A stretch of 24,127 nucleotides of DNA. Source: Desulfobacterales bacterium HSG17. Lineage in GTDB: Bacteria; Desulfobacterota; Desulfobacteria; Desulfobacterales; Desulfococcaceae. The position numbers and the translations under genes were made by a program. This document shows positions 23,409 to 24,127 of the stretch, piece by piece (the stretch's first letter is position 1; each line of letters begins with the position of its first letter). The notes below the pieces were generated by a model, which worked only from the letters and a program-made list of their open reading frames with translations, had not been told where the DNA came from and searched no databases. Location: contig JAUCGD010000030.1 in assembly GCA_030377945.1 (NCBI GenBank), positions 1-24,127 on the forward strand. Reading direction: 5' to 3'.

Positions 23409-24127
23409 TTACAGATCCCCAAACCCTCTTACACCAACAATCCGAACCCTGTTATCATCAATTTTCTTCTTTTTTAAAGCCCGGGCAATTTTATCTTCAA
23501 CAAACCGGTTTACAGCCATGCACATAACCTCATCAAATCCTGCTGCAAGAGCTCTCTCAATATTTCCCACATAATCTGATTTGCCCGTCTCAATCTCAAT
23601 GGCAATCTTTTTGCCATCCTTGTTAACAATAATATCAGGCCTGCCATTGATATAATACTCTTCAACCAGAACATCCAGACCCATATCTTTATAGTATTCA
23701 CTGACCTTGTGCTTCCAGAACTTGTGAACAACACCCTCACTTTTATTCTCAAATTCATAACCCATATCACCTAAAACCATCTTGCCTTTTTTTGTCAATT
23801 CAAAGAGCGTAATCCAGCCTTTCCCGGTAATAATTTTTCTAGGCATCACACACTTTTTAAATATTAAATTTTTCCTGCATTTATTACCAAGCTTTGAATG
23901 TAGTTTAAGCCTCTTGTATCGCTGGGTGATATTTGAAAATGGATACCGCAAGATATCAATAAGGAGCCTGTATTCAGGGAGTTCTCTTTTATCCTCTTTA
24001 CTATTAACAGGCAATAAAATCCCTCCTTTAAACTCACTTTTTAATGCATTCCCCGTTGAAACAGGGGTATTTTCCTTTAAATTACCAGGAAAATCACCAG
24101 GGGTATTTTCTGCTGTTTTAAAAGAAG
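23409..24127 (-). CDS. C-terminal part of a winged-helix/nuclease-domain protein (cut by window edge)
   Basis: The frame is open to the right edge, so the N terminus is missing. An in-frame TTG at 24014 is possible but unnecessary. The visible part has a Gly/Pro-rich linker with two ENTP repeats, a winged-helix-like region (FSNITQRYKRLKL, then LFELTKKGKMVLG) and a PD-(D/E)xK-like nuclease fold (GRPDIIV, then AIEIETGKS). I associate this wHTH-plus-nuclease tail with HerA/DUF87-type ATPases of bacteria and archaea, so the missing part may be such an ATPase. The nuclease-like residues are clear; the full identity is inference. Confidence 0.6.
   Translation of the reverse strand, partial: SFKTAENTPGDFPGNLKENTPVSTGNALKSEFKGGILLPVNSKEDKRELPEYRLLIDILRYPFSNITQRYKRLKLHSKLGNKCRKNLIFKKCVMPRKIITGKGWITLFELTKKGKMVLGDMGYEFENKSEGVVHKFWKHKVSEYYKDMGLDVLVEEYYINGRPDIIVNKDGKKIAIEIETGKSDYVGNIERALAAGFDEVMCMAVNRFVEDKIARALKKKKIDDNRVRIVGVRGFGDL

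Overview
This looks like an AT-rich bacterial chromosome segment dominated by accessory DNA. The gene families suggest a deltaproteobacterium-like host (Desulfobacterota, perhaps Desulfobacterales), but that is an impression and not something the sequence proves. Bases 1-20 resemble a Tn5/Nextera mosaic end with one extra A, so the left edge is probably a contig end. A reading frame runs off the right edge.

Left (about 390-4600): an integrase gene, palindromes between it and a tRNA-Glu(TTC), a two-helix membrane protein of unknown role, a double winged-helix protein and a zinc-ribbon protein. A 16-bp exact direct repeat (389-404 and 3445-3460) brackets the integrase/tRNA/membrane-protein part and may be att-like. 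Most genes here have no visible Shine-Dalgarno (SD) sequence.

Middle-left (about 4600-8850, all minus strand): a conjugative or integrative-element module with a DUF2958 protein, small Cys-rich proteins, a RadC/JAB protein, a PcfJ-like protein and an ArdC-like antirestriction metalloprotein. Five terminator-like hairpins each lie just upstream of an SD and a start codon. Expression of these genes may therefore need read-through (antitermination). A non-coding 8.85-9.40 kb spacer follows, with three tandem perfect hairpins, a G-quadruplex motif and strong strand asymmetry.

Middle-right (9.4-21.75 kb, all minus strand): a large defence operon. In transcription order it has an RtcR-like CARF/sigma54 activator, hsdR, hsdM, hsdS, a DUF3696-type AAA ATPase, a PLD-like protein, a TIR-like (DUF1863/ThsB-type) protein, then an intrinsic terminator, an unknown 172-aa protein, a broken IS1634-like transposase and an unknown 181-aa protein. 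The genes from hsdR to the PLD-like gene overlap by 1-4 bases. The gap of only 31 bases between the activator and hsdR holds a full-consensus sigma54 -24/-12 promoter. A second good sigma54 promoter points the other way, ahead of two small conserved genes at 21.98-22.41 kb. The most interesting reading is a defence island switched on by an RtcR-like ligand-sensing activator through two sigma54 promoters.

Right (22.4-24.1 kb): a non-coding stretch with gene debris, a Mth938-like protein and the C-terminal part of a winged-helix/nuclease protein cut by the window edge.
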